The notes below the pieces were generated by a model. It saw nothing but the letters and a program-made list of their open reading frames with translations. It made no database searches and was not told the origin of the DNA. Below, one piece after another: positions 16,809 to 25,176 of a DNA stretch of 64,000 bases. The translations under genes and the position numbers were made by a program. The stretch's first letter is position 1; every line of letters begins with the position of its first letter. The stretch lies in IMG/VR virus record IMGVR_UViG_3300025881_000008, positions 40,075 through 104,074 of that record. One strand, given 5' to 3'. The stretch is from a virus.

Positions 16809-17030
16809 CTAAAATAATGATTTCTTGCTAGGATCTGGTTTGATAAACTTAGAGATTATTTGTCTCTTTTTAAATTTGGGTTTTGGAAACTCTATATCTG
16901 GTGAATTAACTGTAAGATCTAATGGTTGAAAATCAATTAAGAGTTTCATACCTTTAAATCTATCACTGTCTCTTTGAAAATCGTCTAAGTTGTCTTCAAC
17001 CATATTACTAATATCTTCTATACGTACCAT
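16809..17030 (-). CDS. Small hypothetical protein in the replication operon (73 aa)
   Basis: Unrecognised 73-aa protein, MVRIEDISNMVEDNLDDFQ at the start and a lysine-rich C-terminus (PKPKFKKRQIISKFIKPDPS). An acidic N-terminal helix and a basic tail give it a bipolar charge pattern. It overlaps the end of the primase gene by 13 bases and precedes the UvsY-like gene by one base, so it is surely translated with the recombination/replication genes. A small partner of primase or UvsY is a guess from position only. Confidence 0.6.
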   Translation of the reverse strand: MVRIEDISNMVEDNLDDFQRDSDRFKGMKLLIDFQPLDLTVNSPDIEFPKPKFKKRQIISKFIKPDPSKKSLF

Positions 17031-18094
17031 AGATCCAATTGACTTGATGTGAAATATTGATCGATCTTTTTGTGAGCGTTGATTTTAAGCTCAAAACATT
17101 TCAATATTAAGTCATTTAGATCTTTAATATTATATGTATCTAGCTTATTTTCCTTAAGAAATTTAGACCACATAAATACTGGTCGTCCTTTCTTAAGCTT
17201 CTCAGCCATCTTCTTTTTACCTGTTACATCATTATCAAACATGTACCTGACTGTTGGTATCTCATCAAAATCATCTGTTGATCTACCAGCGGTAGCTAGC
17301 GCCAGTGAGTTGGTCATAAACTTAGCATCTAATGGCCCCTCGAACATTGTAATGGGTCTTTGAAAGTTTAATTGCATAATACCAAATAGTGTAGATATCT
17401 TGGTCAAGTTATTTAACTCATCATTTGTCATATCTAGTGGTTTACCCATTTCTTCATATATTTTAGGTAAATCATATGTTAGATATCTTTGACCATAACC
17501 TTTCATTCTACGTGTTTGTGCTCCTATAATTTTGTTATCAGTACTAAAGTTTAATATCCATAAACGATGTTCTTTTTCTGAATAAAGAAAATCATCTACT
17601 CTATTGTGGAGTAATCTTGCCTTTAATTGAAACCATATCCAGTCACCGGGTACTATCGGTTTTGCCTTAAAATGTTTTTTAAAGTCATCGATATCAATTG
17701 CTAAATTATGGATCTCTTCAAGACCTTGATGTTTTAAAACTGACTCGGGATTTACCTGTATCTTATTTTGTTGAATGTAGTCAATGACCAAAAAAGAGTC
17801 ATCGCTATTCGACATTTTAATATCATGATCCTTTAAAAAAGTATAAAGATTTGTGTGGTGGTTGCAGTTATAACAATGGTACTGTAATGTATCCCAGAAT
17901 ATGTTACCACGCTTGGCGGTATCATCTTTGTAGGAGTCGCCACAATAGGGACATGCAAGGGTTATTCGCCCATGCATGTCCTTTAGTAGCTTCTTGTTAG
18001 GTTCAGGATGTTTTTGAGATACTACTTCTTTAAGTGCATACCTTATTTTATCCTTTAACTCTTCAGTAAGTTGTATATTAGATGTCGAGGTCAT
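17018..18094 (-). CDS. 61: DNA primase, T4 gp61-like
   Basis: A 358-aa DnaG-type primase. An N-terminal zinc ribbon has Cys48, Cys51, Cys74 and Cys77 (CPYCGDSY ... YHCYNCNHH). The TOPRIM domain shows the conserved glutamate in ITMFEGPLDAKF (Glu252) and the metal-binding FDNDVTGKKK (Asp287, Asp289). Length equals T4 gp61 (342 aa) within a few percent. It makes short RNA primers for lagging-strand synthesis with the gp41 helicase, which is not in this window. The start overlaps the end of the gp32 gene by 17 bases. Confidence 0.9.
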   Translation of the reverse strand: MTSTSNIQLTEELKDKIRYALKEVVSQKHPEPNKKLLKDMHGRITLACPYCGDSYKDDTAKRGNIFWDTLQYHCYNCNHHTNLYTFLKDHDIKMSNSDDSFLVIDYIQQNKIQVNPESVLKHQGLEEIHNLAIDIDDFKKHFKAKPIVPGDWIWFQLKARLLHNRVDDFLYSEKEHRLWILNFSTDNKIIGAQTRRMKGYGQRYLTYDLPKIYEEMGKPLDMTNDELNNLTKISTLFGIMQLNFQRPITMFEGPLDAKFMTNSLALATAGRSTDDFDEIPTVRYMFDNDVTGKKKMAEKLKKGRPVFMWSKFLKENKLDTYNIKDLNDLILKCFELKINAHKKIDQYFTSSQLDLWYV

Positions 18095-18992
18095 TCAAAA
18101 AAGAATCTAGATCGTCATCAGATGAAACGCTTGAAGTTGATTCTGTTTTTGCTGGAGCTTCCACTGGCTTTTCTGCTACCGCAGTTGCCGACTGTGTTGC
18201 TTTTTTAGGAGCACTCGATGTCATCTCAGCGATAGAGCTGCCTGGATTGATGTACATTCTCAATACGTCATTAACGAAAGATCTTGTATCTTCATCCCAT
18301 GCTTGGTAATCATAACCCTTTAAGGAAGGAGCAGCTTCTAGCTCAGCCTTAATTGTTGTCATGGTCTCTTTGTTACGCTCTGCTGGTGCATCACCCATAA
18401 TAATAGCTGATTTACTTGCTGAGAATTTAGACTTGTCATAGTTGTTGTAGTCACCTTGGCGAGTAATGATTAACTCAAAGTTCTTACCTTCAAAAAGGTC
18501 AAATACTTGTGTTGGTTCACCAAAGTCTGGTTTCAATTCTGCATCAATCTTCTCTTTGATCTTATAACCAAATTTAAATACTTTGTAAGTACCTTCTAGA
18601 TCTGGGTTCTGTGGATCTTTAATGATCTTGATTAGTGCATAATATTGCTGACGTCTTTTCAATTTCTCTGAAGACTTGCGGTCAACAGCTGAATCTGATT
18701 TACGTAGCTTCCAAAATACATCTGCAATAGGACATTTCTCACCAACAGTAGATGGACTATCAACTAGTTTACCATCACCGCTTGAGTTAGTTAGCCAGTG
18801 TACGTATTTTTGGATTAGGGAATTGCGAGGGTTTTCTGGATTAGGAACAAAACGAATTAATGCTTTGTAAGTTCCGTCTTTACCGTCGTCTGCGGTTGGT
18901 TTGTAGATCTCGTTAGTAGAACTACTTGCTTGTACTTGGTGGGTTTCTACGTCTTCCACACCTAAGTTAAAAATGTCAAATGAATCACTCAT
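18078..18992 (-). CDS. 32: Single-stranded DNA-binding protein, T4 gp32-like
   Basis: A 304-aa protein (T4 gp32 is 301). The OB-fold core is recognisable: ALIRFVPNPENPRNSLIQKY, YYALIKIIKDPQNPDLEG, YKVFKFGYKIKEKI and FELIITRQGDYNNYDKSKF. The acidic C-terminal tail (SSDDDLDSFLNDLDI) is the usual protein-interaction tail. T4 gp32 binds zinc through one His and three Cys; here only Cys87 remains in that region, so the zinc site appears lost. It coats single-stranded DNA and organises replication and recombination. It heads the gp32-gp61-UvsY-UvsW gene series. Confidence 0.92.
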   Translation of the reverse strand: MSDSFDIFNLGVEDVETHQVQASSSTNEIYKPTADDGKDGTYKALIRFVPNPENPRNSLIQKYVHWLTNSSGDGKLVDSPSTVGEKCPIADVFWKLRKSDSAVDRKSSEKLKRRQQYYALIKIIKDPQNPDLEGTYKVFKFGYKIKEKIDAELKPDFGEPTQVFDLFEGKNFELIITRQGDYNNYDKSKFSASKSAIIMGDAPAERNKETMTTIKAELEAAPSLKGYDYQAWDEDTRSFVNDVLRMYINPGSSIAEMTSSAPKKATQSATAVAEKPVEAPAKTESTSSVSSDDDLDSFLNDLDI

Positions 18993-19002
18993 ACCTTTTA
19001 GT

Positions 19003-19021
19003 TGTTTAAATTTTTAAATTG
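19003..19021 (-). promoter_or_regulatory. AU-rich leader of gp32, possible autoregulatory operator
   Basis: On the minus strand the gp32 leader contains two TTTAAA blocks (19005-19010 and 19013-19018) just before the start codon. T4 gp32 represses its own translation by cooperative binding to an unstructured AU-rich leader containing UUAAA repeats next to a pseudoknot. The resemblance is suggestive only. No clear pseudoknot was found upstream. Confidence 0.35.
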
Positions 19022-19071
19022 TTTACCTTGAAATTACTTTCAGTTCTTATAATCGCGTACTAAAAAAAGTT

Positions 19072-19248
19072 TCAACTATTAGTCAATGTTAAAATACTAT
19101 TACCGTTCTCTTTCCATCTACCGTCCTCGAGCTTAAGCAGCCCTGCTTTGTGGAGTAGTTCTTCACGCTCAGTTGTTGTGATCCTATTTTCTCGCACCAT
19201 CGTTATGAGGGCTTTATTGAGATGGATGAGTTCAGTTGTAGCTAACAT
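19072..19248 (-). CDS. Small hypothetical protein upstream of gp32 (58 aa)
   Basis: Short ORF from the ATG at 19248 to TGA at 19072-19074. The protein starts MLATTELIHLNKALITMVRE and continues NRITTTEREELLHKAGLLK, ending ILTLTNS. Its two amphipathic helices and charge distribution resemble a small helix-turn-helix-sized domain, but no family is recognised. The reading frame uses normal codons and the ORF fills a gap upstream of gp32, about 80 bases before the gp32 start. Could regulate the downstream operon; that is speculation. Confidence 0.55.
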   Translation of the reverse strand: MLATTELIHLNKALITMVRENRITTTEREELLHKAGLLKLEDGRWKENGNSILTLTNS

Positions 19249-19399
19249 TTTAAATAATTGTTACTGTTTATTAGTATACATATTATATATCTGAATTGCT
19301 TTTTGTTTCATCTAGAGCTTATTTTTATTTTTTTTTAAATAAATTGAAACAATTCTGAGCAACTAGCATATAATAAATGTTCTTTAAGTCAGAGACAGA
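19249..19399. other. AT-rich intergenic region with inverted repeat
   Basis: No gene seen. GTTTCA (19305-19310) is repeated inverted as TGAAAC (19345-19350), with inner TTATTT/AAATAA arms around a run of T on the plus strand. The minus strand has A where a terminator would need T, so it is not an obvious minus-strand terminator. As the largest gap in the replication block it is the likely site of a promoter for the 58-aa gene and gp32. Confidence 0.4.
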
Positions 19400-20050
19400 T
19401 TAGGCTGGAGGGTTGGCCATAAAGGCAACTAGGAAATAAGCGTCGACTAGATCGTCTAACGGCTTTGGGATCTTCTTCCCGACTTCAAGGTCTTTCACAA
19501 TTTTCCACAAAGGGCTTTTAGCTAAGACCGGGTCTTCATTCACATTTCTTTGAAAAGCCTCAAACAACTGGAGCTTGTTCATGTTACCTTTACCAGCAAA
19601 CTTCTTAATAGTAGTCGGGGCCACCGTCATGATGTCTTCGGGATTTAAGGTCTTTAAGAGTTTAAGTTTTAAGATTGCAGCGCCGGCTGCCATGTCAATC
19701 ATATTATTAGTCCCACCGTTAGAACCATATGAAGTGCCTTCGAATCCAATAGTAAACCCATCACCTTCAAAACTGTTTTGTAAGACCAGGTTTATTATGT
19801 CATCTGCCATTCTATCATAGCGCTTAACCTTGAGGAGTTCAGCACTTGAAAACGTTTCGTTATTTGTAAAGTCAGGTTGATCAACTAAAGTGACATCACT
19901 TAATAATGATATCTCTTCTTGAAGCCTTTGTTCTGCCTTTGTACCTGTTTTTGGTTTTATATAACTAATGAAATGGTATTTCTTACCTTTATCATTATAT
20001 AAGCAAATTCCTGGGGAATTAAGAGAAAAGTCTACTGCTAAAAAATTCAT
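19400..20050 (-). CDS. RuvC-like Holliday-junction resolvase (RNase H fold)
   Basis: A 216-aa RNase H-fold nuclease. Acidic catalytic positions are visible: FLAVDFSLNSPG (Asp7), FTIGFEGTSYGSNGGTNN (the strand-4 Glu), and the C-terminal PLDDLVDAYFLVAF pair of aspartates, the RuvC arrangement. VAPTTIKKFAGKGNMNK matches the V.P..IKK...GkG.A.K region of RuvC. It would cut four-way and branched junctions before packaging. T4 uses the unrelated gp49 endonuclease VII for this step, so this would be a functional replacement; gp49 may still exist outside the window. It ends one base before the next upstream gene. Confidence 0.82.
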   Translation of the reverse strand: MNFLAVDFSLNSPGICLYNDKGKKYHFISYIKPKTGTKAEQRLQEEISLLSDVTLVDQPDFTNNETFSSAELLKVKRYDRMADDIINLVLQNSFEGDGFTIGFEGTSYGSNGGTNNMIDMAAGAAILKLKLLKTLNPEDIMTVAPTTIKKFAGKGNMNKLQLFEAFQRNVNEDPVLAKSPLWKIVKDLEVGKKIPKPLDDLVDAYFLVAFMANPPA

Positions 20051-20419
20051 TTAGATTCTTTTACCAAGACTAGCACCTAGTGCAGCGCCAACAAGTCTTG
20101 AGGTTAATAAATCATAGAAAATACCTTTTTCAATACCTAATACTTTAGCAATCATCTTACCAACTGATTTACCTAAAGCGAAACCAGTAAGACCACCAAT
20201 AATTGAACCAAAGAAACCTTCATTTGTAATTTCTTCATTAAGCCTTTCAATATCAAAGGTACCATCTTCATTTTTATATTCTAATGCGAATGATTCTAGG
20301 GCGGCATCAATCTTAGTCTCTAACTCAGGTGTCCATTCTTCTTGTAGACCCTCGTTAATAAGTTTGATATCCTGTTCTGTGACAGCATTTTCAACTAAGT
20401 ATGTATTAAATGTTTTCAT
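20051..20419 (-). CDS. Putative capsid-targeted protein with glycine-zipper helices (122 aa)
   Basis: N-terminus MKTFNTYLVENAVTEQ resembles T4 MKTYQEFIAEA and the peptides in the 6-15 kb region. An acidic helical middle follows. The C-terminal 55 residues contain small-residue-rich hydrophobic helices with glycine zipper spacing (FFGSIIGGLTGFALGKSVGK and LVGAALGASLGKRI), typical of membrane-inserting or oligomerising segments. A packaged protein that acts at the membrane on DNA entry is one reading; a membrane-anchored lysis or exclusion protein is another. TATAAAA precedes the ATG by one base on the minus strand. Confidence 0.55.
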   Translation of the reverse strand: MKTFNTYLVENAVTEQDIKLINEGLQEEWTPELETKIDAALESFALEYKNEDGTFDIERLNEEITNEGFFGSIIGGLTGFALGKSVGKMIAKVLGIEKGIFYDLLTSRLVGAALGASLGKRI

Positions 20420-20435
20420 ATTTTATATATCGTTT

Positions 20436-20987
20436 TTATTCTACTTCTAATCTTAGATTTAATCTATTGTAAAAGAAGGTAACATCAAATGTATTAAATG
20501 ACGCCACATTCTCTGCAAAATTCAAATTGAGTTCATTAATAGAATTCATAATTGAATCTGTAAATTCCATATAAGCTACCGATGCGCCTTCAGAATCTAA
20601 GATTCTTAAAGTCAACGGTTCTATATGTGTTTGTTTAGTTGTTCTTGCGTAATAATACAGTAATGTATCCATCATAATCCAATAATTAATAAAACCATCT
20701 AGTAACTGCATAGTCACCGTAAATTCTCTATTAATTACATTTTGAATCGGTAAAGCACCTCTGTGATATCTTTTAGTACCATCATTATCTTCTTGTGATA
20801 GTGGATCAAATGAAACACCTGGGATATTAATACCTTGAATACTATAGTTAACAAAATCAATAGGTTCAGATAATAGTCCACCTGGTACTTTATTTAAATA
20901 CTTCTTATACTTCTGTGCCACTTCCTCAGGAATAAATTTTCTGGGGAATTTAAAATCAAATGCATTATTTCTACTATTAAGAACCAT
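20436..20987 (-). CDS. Tail-tube-like structural protein (183 aa)
   Basis: Beta-rich protein with the pattern of phage tail tube and tube-initiator proteins. It has VNYSIQGINIPGVSFDP, then REFTVTMQLLDGFINYWIMMD, and a final ELNLNFAENVASFNTFDVTFFYNRL strand. This VTF-DGxxNYW layout is seen in gp19/gp54-like proteins. It lies between the glycine-zipper gene and a large structural gene. I cannot decide between tube, tube-initiator or tail-completion protein. Confidence 0.5.
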   Translation of the reverse strand: MVLNSRNNAFDFKFPRKFIPEEVAQKYKKYLNKVPGGLLSEPIDFVNYSIQGINIPGVSFDPLSQEDNDGTKRYHRGALPIQNVINREFTVTMQLLDGFINYWIMMDTLLYYYARTTKQTHIEPLTLRILDSEGASVAYMEFTDSIMNSINELNLNFAENVASFNTFDVTFFYNRLNLRLEVE

Positions 20988-20989
20988 AC

Positions 20990-23056
20990 TTAGTTAATAT
21001 TAAATTTACCAGATAAAATCATTGTTTCATCCACTCCATTATTAACGCTAATATAAAATGTAGAATTCTTCATACCTCTAATAGTGTTTGCGTTAGCTTC
21101 ACTAATTTTAAAAAGTACTTCACCTTCACCCATGTTTATATCTTTATTAGAAACGTGATTAAATTTTAATTTTTGTTTACCATCACCAAATGTCATAACT
21201 AAGTGTTCAGCATTTTCAAATGAAACGAACTCAACGTCGTCCTCTTTTTTCTTAGCAATTACAAATTTATAGTAAGATGTAAATGGTGGAATATTAATAA
21301 CTAGGTCGCCTTCTGATTTAAAAGATGATGTGTCTACCTCAGTAATACTTTGAGTCATAATGTTTTCATTAGAGCTATCAAATTGAATTTTAGCACTTGA
21401 AGCAATAACGTTATGTCTTTCAACAAATGCAGGTACATATTTTACAGTTCTAGGTAAATTGTCTGTGAATATTCCAGCTATAATTTTATTAGACGCTAAT
21501 TGTGGTAGTACGTTATAAACCTCTGTCAACTGATTAGGAGAATCAATTTTAAGTTTACTTAATTTTTTACCATATTTGGCAGCTTGATTAACTGATAGAC
21601 TAGCCCTCTTTACAATCTGTGTATTATCGGTTTGATTCCATATTTTCATAGTTACATCAATAGAAAAGCTAGATGCTATATTACTATTAACAATAACTGG
21701 TCTAAAAACAATAGGAGTATTAAAGTCCTCGTATTGTGTGTATGTTGTTTGAAAAGTTTTAACTTCAGTAGTACCTATGTTTTCGAACACATCAACATCG
21801 AATAAAACTGTTATATCATCTGATGTTGAAGTAATTTGATTTAAAATATATGCTTCAAAATTACCAATAGAGTTATCTTTCTCTCCGTATATTTTAAAAT
21901 AATCTCCATCTGCAGCATCCTCTATAACAACCGTGAAATCTTGAAATTCATCTTCTCTTGAAATAGTAAATTTATTCTCTTCACCAGTAATAAAATAATC
22001 ATAACCGTTTAGAGTTTCTAATCTATCTATTAATTTAAAAGTAACATTATAATTTGAAGTTGGATCTAAGTCGCTTGAACCGATACTGCCATCACCATAA
22101 AAAAGGTCTTCGAATTCAGCATTCTGATCTATTAAGGTTGGAACTTTAACTTCAATAAATTTACTATATAAAGTCTCACCTAAAATAAAAGGTTTAGGAT
22201 TTGCATATTCATAATTACTAGTATTTAAATAAACCAACTGTGTTAGGTAATTACTTATACCACTATTTCTTTTAGCCCCGATTTGAAATAAGAAACCTTC
22301 ATAACCCCTGGCAGCAAAACTATAACCACTTCTCAGGTGTAGTCTAATACTATCATACTTAATATAATTAATATTAGCAGTTGCATTAGTTTGTGAATTT
22401 AAAAGGTCTGTTTCATTTCCACCGGCCCAATTAACATTGTTGTTGATATAATTAAACATATCATAATCGCCGGTTGAATCATAACCTATTAATGCATACT
22501 TTGTGCCTGTGTTATCTGACTGCACAGCATGATATCTACCGATAGTCTGGTTAATATCATTGCCTGTATTTTCATCAGGACTTGCAAACAGAGGATTGGC
22601 TCTAGTATCAACGATTACTTTACCACCCTTCAGTCCTTCATATGTATATGAAACCGTACCATTTTGAGTTGGTGTAAATTGTCCGATTTGAGTTACGCTT
22701 GAATAAGAGTAAATTCCTAAAGATCCACCGATGTTGAATAATTCGGGATTGGGCAAAGCACTTAGATTAAACTTATAAGTTTTACCATTTTGCAATAAGA
22801 GAGTTCTCGCTGCAAAATTTTCAACAGCTAAATAGCCACTTACCGAAGTTACATCAAAATTTACTACCGCGCTACCTAATTCATTAATTAAGTGTCGCTG
22901 TTGTGAAGCATCACCTTTAACTGTATCTAAGAATTTAACCTCACTACCGTTGTCATCAACTTCTATTTGATACTTAGAAGGATTGCCTTGGTCGTGGTAT
23001 ATAAATTCAAGTAAGATGTCTGAATCTAAATAAAAATATCTTGATGATTGTGCCAT
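20990..23056 (-). CDS. Large beta-rich virion protein (688 aa), function unknown
   Basis: A 688-aa Asn/Ser/Thr-rich beta protein starting MAQSSRYFYLDSDILLEFIY, an opening shared by several phage baseplate-periphery proteins. It contains a jelly-roll-like stretch at 70-170 (SYSSVTQIGQFTPTQNGTVSY) and repeated Ig-like segments in the second half (VTMKIWNQTDNTQIVKRASL, SFYIS-type strands at the end). No transmembrane segment or enzyme motif. Position next to fibre genes suggests a baseplate or fibre-attachment role. TATAAATA abuts the ATG (23057-23064), although that is too close to be a normal promoter. Confidence 0.58.
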   Translation of the reverse strand: MAQSSRYFYLDSDILLEFIYHDQGNPSKYQIEVDDNGSEVKFLDTVKGDASQQRHLINELGSAVVNFDVTSVSGYLAVENFAARTLLLQNGKTYKFNLSALPNPELFNIGGSLGIYSYSSVTQIGQFTPTQNGTVSYTYEGLKGGKVIVDTRANPLFASPDENTGNDINQTIGRYHAVQSDNTGTKYALIGYDSTGDYDMFNYINNNVNWAGGNETDLLNSQTNATANINYIKYDSIRLHLRSGYSFAARGYEGFLFQIGAKRNSGISNYLTQLVYLNTSNYEYANPKPFILGETLYSKFIEVKVPTLIDQNAEFEDLFYGDGSIGSSDLDPTSNYNVTFKLIDRLETLNGYDYFITGEENKFTISREDEFQDFTVVIEDAADGDYFKIYGEKDNSIGNFEAYILNQITSTSDDITVLFDVDVFENIGTTEVKTFQTTYTQYEDFNTPIVFRPVIVNSNIASSFSIDVTMKIWNQTDNTQIVKRASLSVNQAAKYGKKLSKLKIDSPNQLTEVYNVLPQLASNKIIAGIFTDNLPRTVKYVPAFVERHNVIASSAKIQFDSSNENIMTQSITEVDTSSFKSEGDLVINIPPFTSYYKFVIAKKKEDDVEFVSFENAEHLVMTFGDGKQKLKFNHVSNKDINMGEGEVLFKISEANANTIRGMKNSTFYISVNNGVDETMILSGKFNIN

Positions 23057-23070
23057 TATTTATATTAATT

Positions 23071-23874
23071 TTAAAATCTTAACCATTTAGGAGAATAATA
23101 TAATCCTAATCCGATTGATGGACCAGTACTTATTACTTGATTGTTGTTTAGATTGATTCCATAACCGATACCAATCCCTATTGCCCAACCACCTTTTTTG
23201 GTAGGCTTTTGATTAAGTCTAGTATTAATTAAATTAATATTTTCTATATTACTAAAAGTTAATCCTGGATATGATGTAGAAATTTTTAATTGATCTGCTC
23301 CGTTTATTCTTTCTATGGCTGCTAATAGACTAATCGTATGTTCTATATCAAAAGAAGCATTTCCATAATTTAATCCAGTATCATGTCTTGTTATCAACAT
23401 ATTACCCATTAAATTTCTAGAATTACCATTACCAAAATCATCGAACTTAGAAAATGTTAATTTAGTTGTCGTTGAATCCACTTCAGATGATGTTACGTTA
23501 GCCAATAAACTATCTTTGATATCTATATCAGCTGATAAAAGAGTATTAACTTTGTTTAAATCCTTATTTAAATTAAGAGCCTTTCTGTATTTTAAAACTA
23601 ATTCATTTTGATCATCCTTTAAATCGTTAATATCAAATTCATAAGATCTTATTTTCGATATTAAATTACCATTTTCTGCTACCAATTGATTAACAGAATC
23701 CTTTGAAGCTAAATAATTATTTAAATTTCTATCTGCTGTTTGTTGAACTACCTCTAAACCATGTTTAAGATTTTCAGTTTGATTACACTGTCTTAGAAAC
23801 AATAAAACAAAAAGAGCACCCAATACAAATGTAAGGGTGTTCCTATTGCTGATTATTTTTTTAATTATATTCAT
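23071..23874 (-). CDS. Membrane-anchored coiled-coil protein, spanin-like
   Basis: A 267-aa protein. Residues 13-27 form a single N-terminal transmembrane helix (TLTFVLGALFVLLFL) after a lysine-rich cytoplasmic start. A long coiled coil follows (35-120). The C-terminal part is beta-rich with a glycine pattern (GGWAIGIGIGYGINL, GPSIGLGLYYSPKW) like outer-membrane beta strands. This topology (inner-membrane anchor, periplasm-spanning coil, outer-membrane-interacting end) is what a one-piece spanin for Gram-negative host lysis would need. No lysin or holin neighbours are evident, so the lysis role is an inference. It could also be a membrane-bound exclusion protein. Confidence 0.5.
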   Translation of the reverse strand: MNIIKKIISNRNTLTFVLGALFVLLFLRQCNQTENLKHGLEVVQQTADRNLNNYLASKDSVNQLVAENGNLISKIRSYEFDINDLKDDQNELVLKYRKALNLNKDLNKVNTLLSADIDIKDSLLANVTSSEVDSTTTKLTFSKFDDFGNGNSRNLMGNMLITRHDTGLNYGNASFDIEHTISLLAAIERINGADQLKISTSYPGLTFSNIENINLINTRLNQKPTKKGGWAIGIGIGYGINLNNNQVISTGPSIGLGLYYSPKWLRF

Positions 23875-23880
23875 TTTTAT

Positions 23881-25137
23881 TTATTCTTGAATTCCGTTAA
23901 AACCATCGTCTTTACCAAGTACGTCCTCATCCATTACGTTATGTACTAGGATTCCGCTTGCAAAATATACATCTTTATTTTCAACATTAAATGCATAAGT
24001 CGTAAAAGGCGCTTCTGTCTGAACCAATACGTTAGAGTTTACTAATACCCATTCATTGTTTTGATTTAACATACTATCACCAACTAAGACATCTTTAATT
24101 ACTTTAAATACAACTATGTCGTCAGATGTTTTAACTAAAACTGGGTGTTCTAACGTAAGTTGTAGTTCTCCATTGTTTATGTCATAATATGAAGAATAAG
24201 TATCTACATATATGTCATTTACCACAGCACTTGTATATTCATCAGAATAGTCAGCGGCTGAAATATTAAACTCTCTGTATATTGTTTCTACATCGCTTAA
24301 GCCGTTAATAGCCAACGATAACAGTGCATCTCCTAATACAATATCCTCTACTTTTTTAGTTTCTCCATTCGCTAAAGTAAGTAAATCACCAGCTAAGTGA
24401 CATCCACCACCACCGGTACCGCCACCGCCGGTGTCCACATAAGTTGTTGCTGTCGGGAATGGTGTTGGTGTTGGGTTTATAATTTCTTCAGAAGTTGGGC
24501 CCATAATTTCTCCAGAATCAGATTCGAGTACACAGTACCATGTGTCGCTTGTGCCATAGGGTGCAATTACAGTACAGTCAACATTCGTATTATTTATAGG
24601 TGAAAAAGTTTTAGTAAACCTATAAGTTCCATTAAATACATTAGGGTCTATTGTTACATTTGGACCAAATACGTTTGTTCCATCAACGCCCTCAGTATTA
24701 AAATCACTAGGTGCCACTGGACTAGTCTCACCATCAGCTACAATTGTATACGCTACATCAGTACTAAATGTCTGAGGTGTAAATACAAATCTATTACCAG
24801 ACGTTGTATTAGTTGCGAACGTGAACGCTGGGGTCGGTACAACCGGAGTTGCAGTCGGTACAACCGGAGTTGCAGTCGGTGAAGCCGGAGTTGCAGTCGG
24901 TGTTATTACCGTACCACCCGCTTGAGAAACTGATATAGTATCAGTAGTAGTTGTATTACTGTGCCTAACCGTTAACGTGGCAGATCTGGATGTACCAGAA
25001 TTAGCCGCCACAGTAATAATCCAATCATTACTAGTACCTACTTGATTTATGGTAATCCAGCTAGGCGGAGTATCCCACGAATAGGATGTGCCTAAAGGTG
25101 TGATATTTACCGTTCTTGTATAATCGTTTGCTGCCAT
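23881..25137 (-). CDS. Virion protein with BACON domain and C-terminal Hint (intein-like) self-processing domain
   Basis: A 418-aa mosaic protein. Residues 8-75 are a BACON-type Ig domain (WDTPPSWITIN, DWIITVAAN, RSATLTVRH, ISVSQAGG), followed by a Pro/Thr linker (78-104) and a second beta domain. From 246 to 400, after a glycine run, lies a Hint fold: GGGGCHLAGDLLTLANGETKK (nucleophile Cys246), block B LTLEHPVLV (Thr328, His331) and the C-terminal YFASGILVHN (His399-Asn400). The residue after Asn400 is Val, not Cys/Ser/Thr, so ordinary protein splicing is unlikely; cleavage at one or both ends, as in bacterial intein-like domains, is more likely. An 18-residue tail follows. Confidence 0.75.
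   Translation of the reverse strand: MAANDYTRTVNITPLGTSYSWDTPPSWITINQVGTSNDWIITVAANSGTSRSATLTVRHSNTTTTDTISVSQAGGTVITPTATPASPTATPVVPTATPVVPTPAFTFATNTTSGNRFVFTPQTFSTDVAYTIVADGETSPVAPSDFNTEGVDGTNVFGPNVTIDPNVFNGTYRFTKTFSPINNTNVDCTVIAPYGTSDTWYCVLESDSGEIMGPTSEEIINPTPTPFPTATTYVDTGGGGTGGGGCHLAGDLLTLANGETKKVEDIVLGDALLSLAINGLSDVETIYREFNISAADYSDEYTSAVVNDIYVDTYSSYYDINNGELQLTLEHPVLVKTSDDIVVFKVIKDVLVGDSMLNQNNEWVLVNSNVLVQTEAPFTTYAFNVENKDVYFASGILVHNVMDEDVLGKDDGFNGIQE
24833..24902 (-). repeat. 21-base tandem repeat coding a Pro/Thr linker
   Basis: Three tandem copies of a 21-base unit (plus strand GTCGGTACAACCGGAGTTGCA, last copy diverged) encode repeats of PTATPVV within the BACON-Hint protein. The unit resembles the PT-rich repeats of the 2502-aa protein and of the collagen-like fibre. 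Confidence 0.8.
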
Positions 25138-25150
25138 GTTATTATTTATG

Positions 25151-25158
25151 TTTTTATA
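25151..25158 (-). promoter_or_regulatory. Candidate late promoter box (TATAAAAA)
   Basis: Minus-strand TATAAAAA 13 bases upstream of the ATG at 25137 in a 39-base gap. Same box type as before several other virion genes. Confidence 0.33.
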
Positions 25159-25176
25159 TTTATCTTGTTTTTTATA

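Noticed and set aside
19305-19350. GTTTCA/TGAAAC inverted repeat considered as a minus-strand terminator
   Set aside because: The arms are far apart and the minus strand carries A, not T, in the adjoining run.
23881-25137. Full splicing intein
   Set aside because: Val follows the terminal Asn and only 18 residues follow, so a normal C-extein nucleophile is missing; Hint-type cleavage is the better reading.
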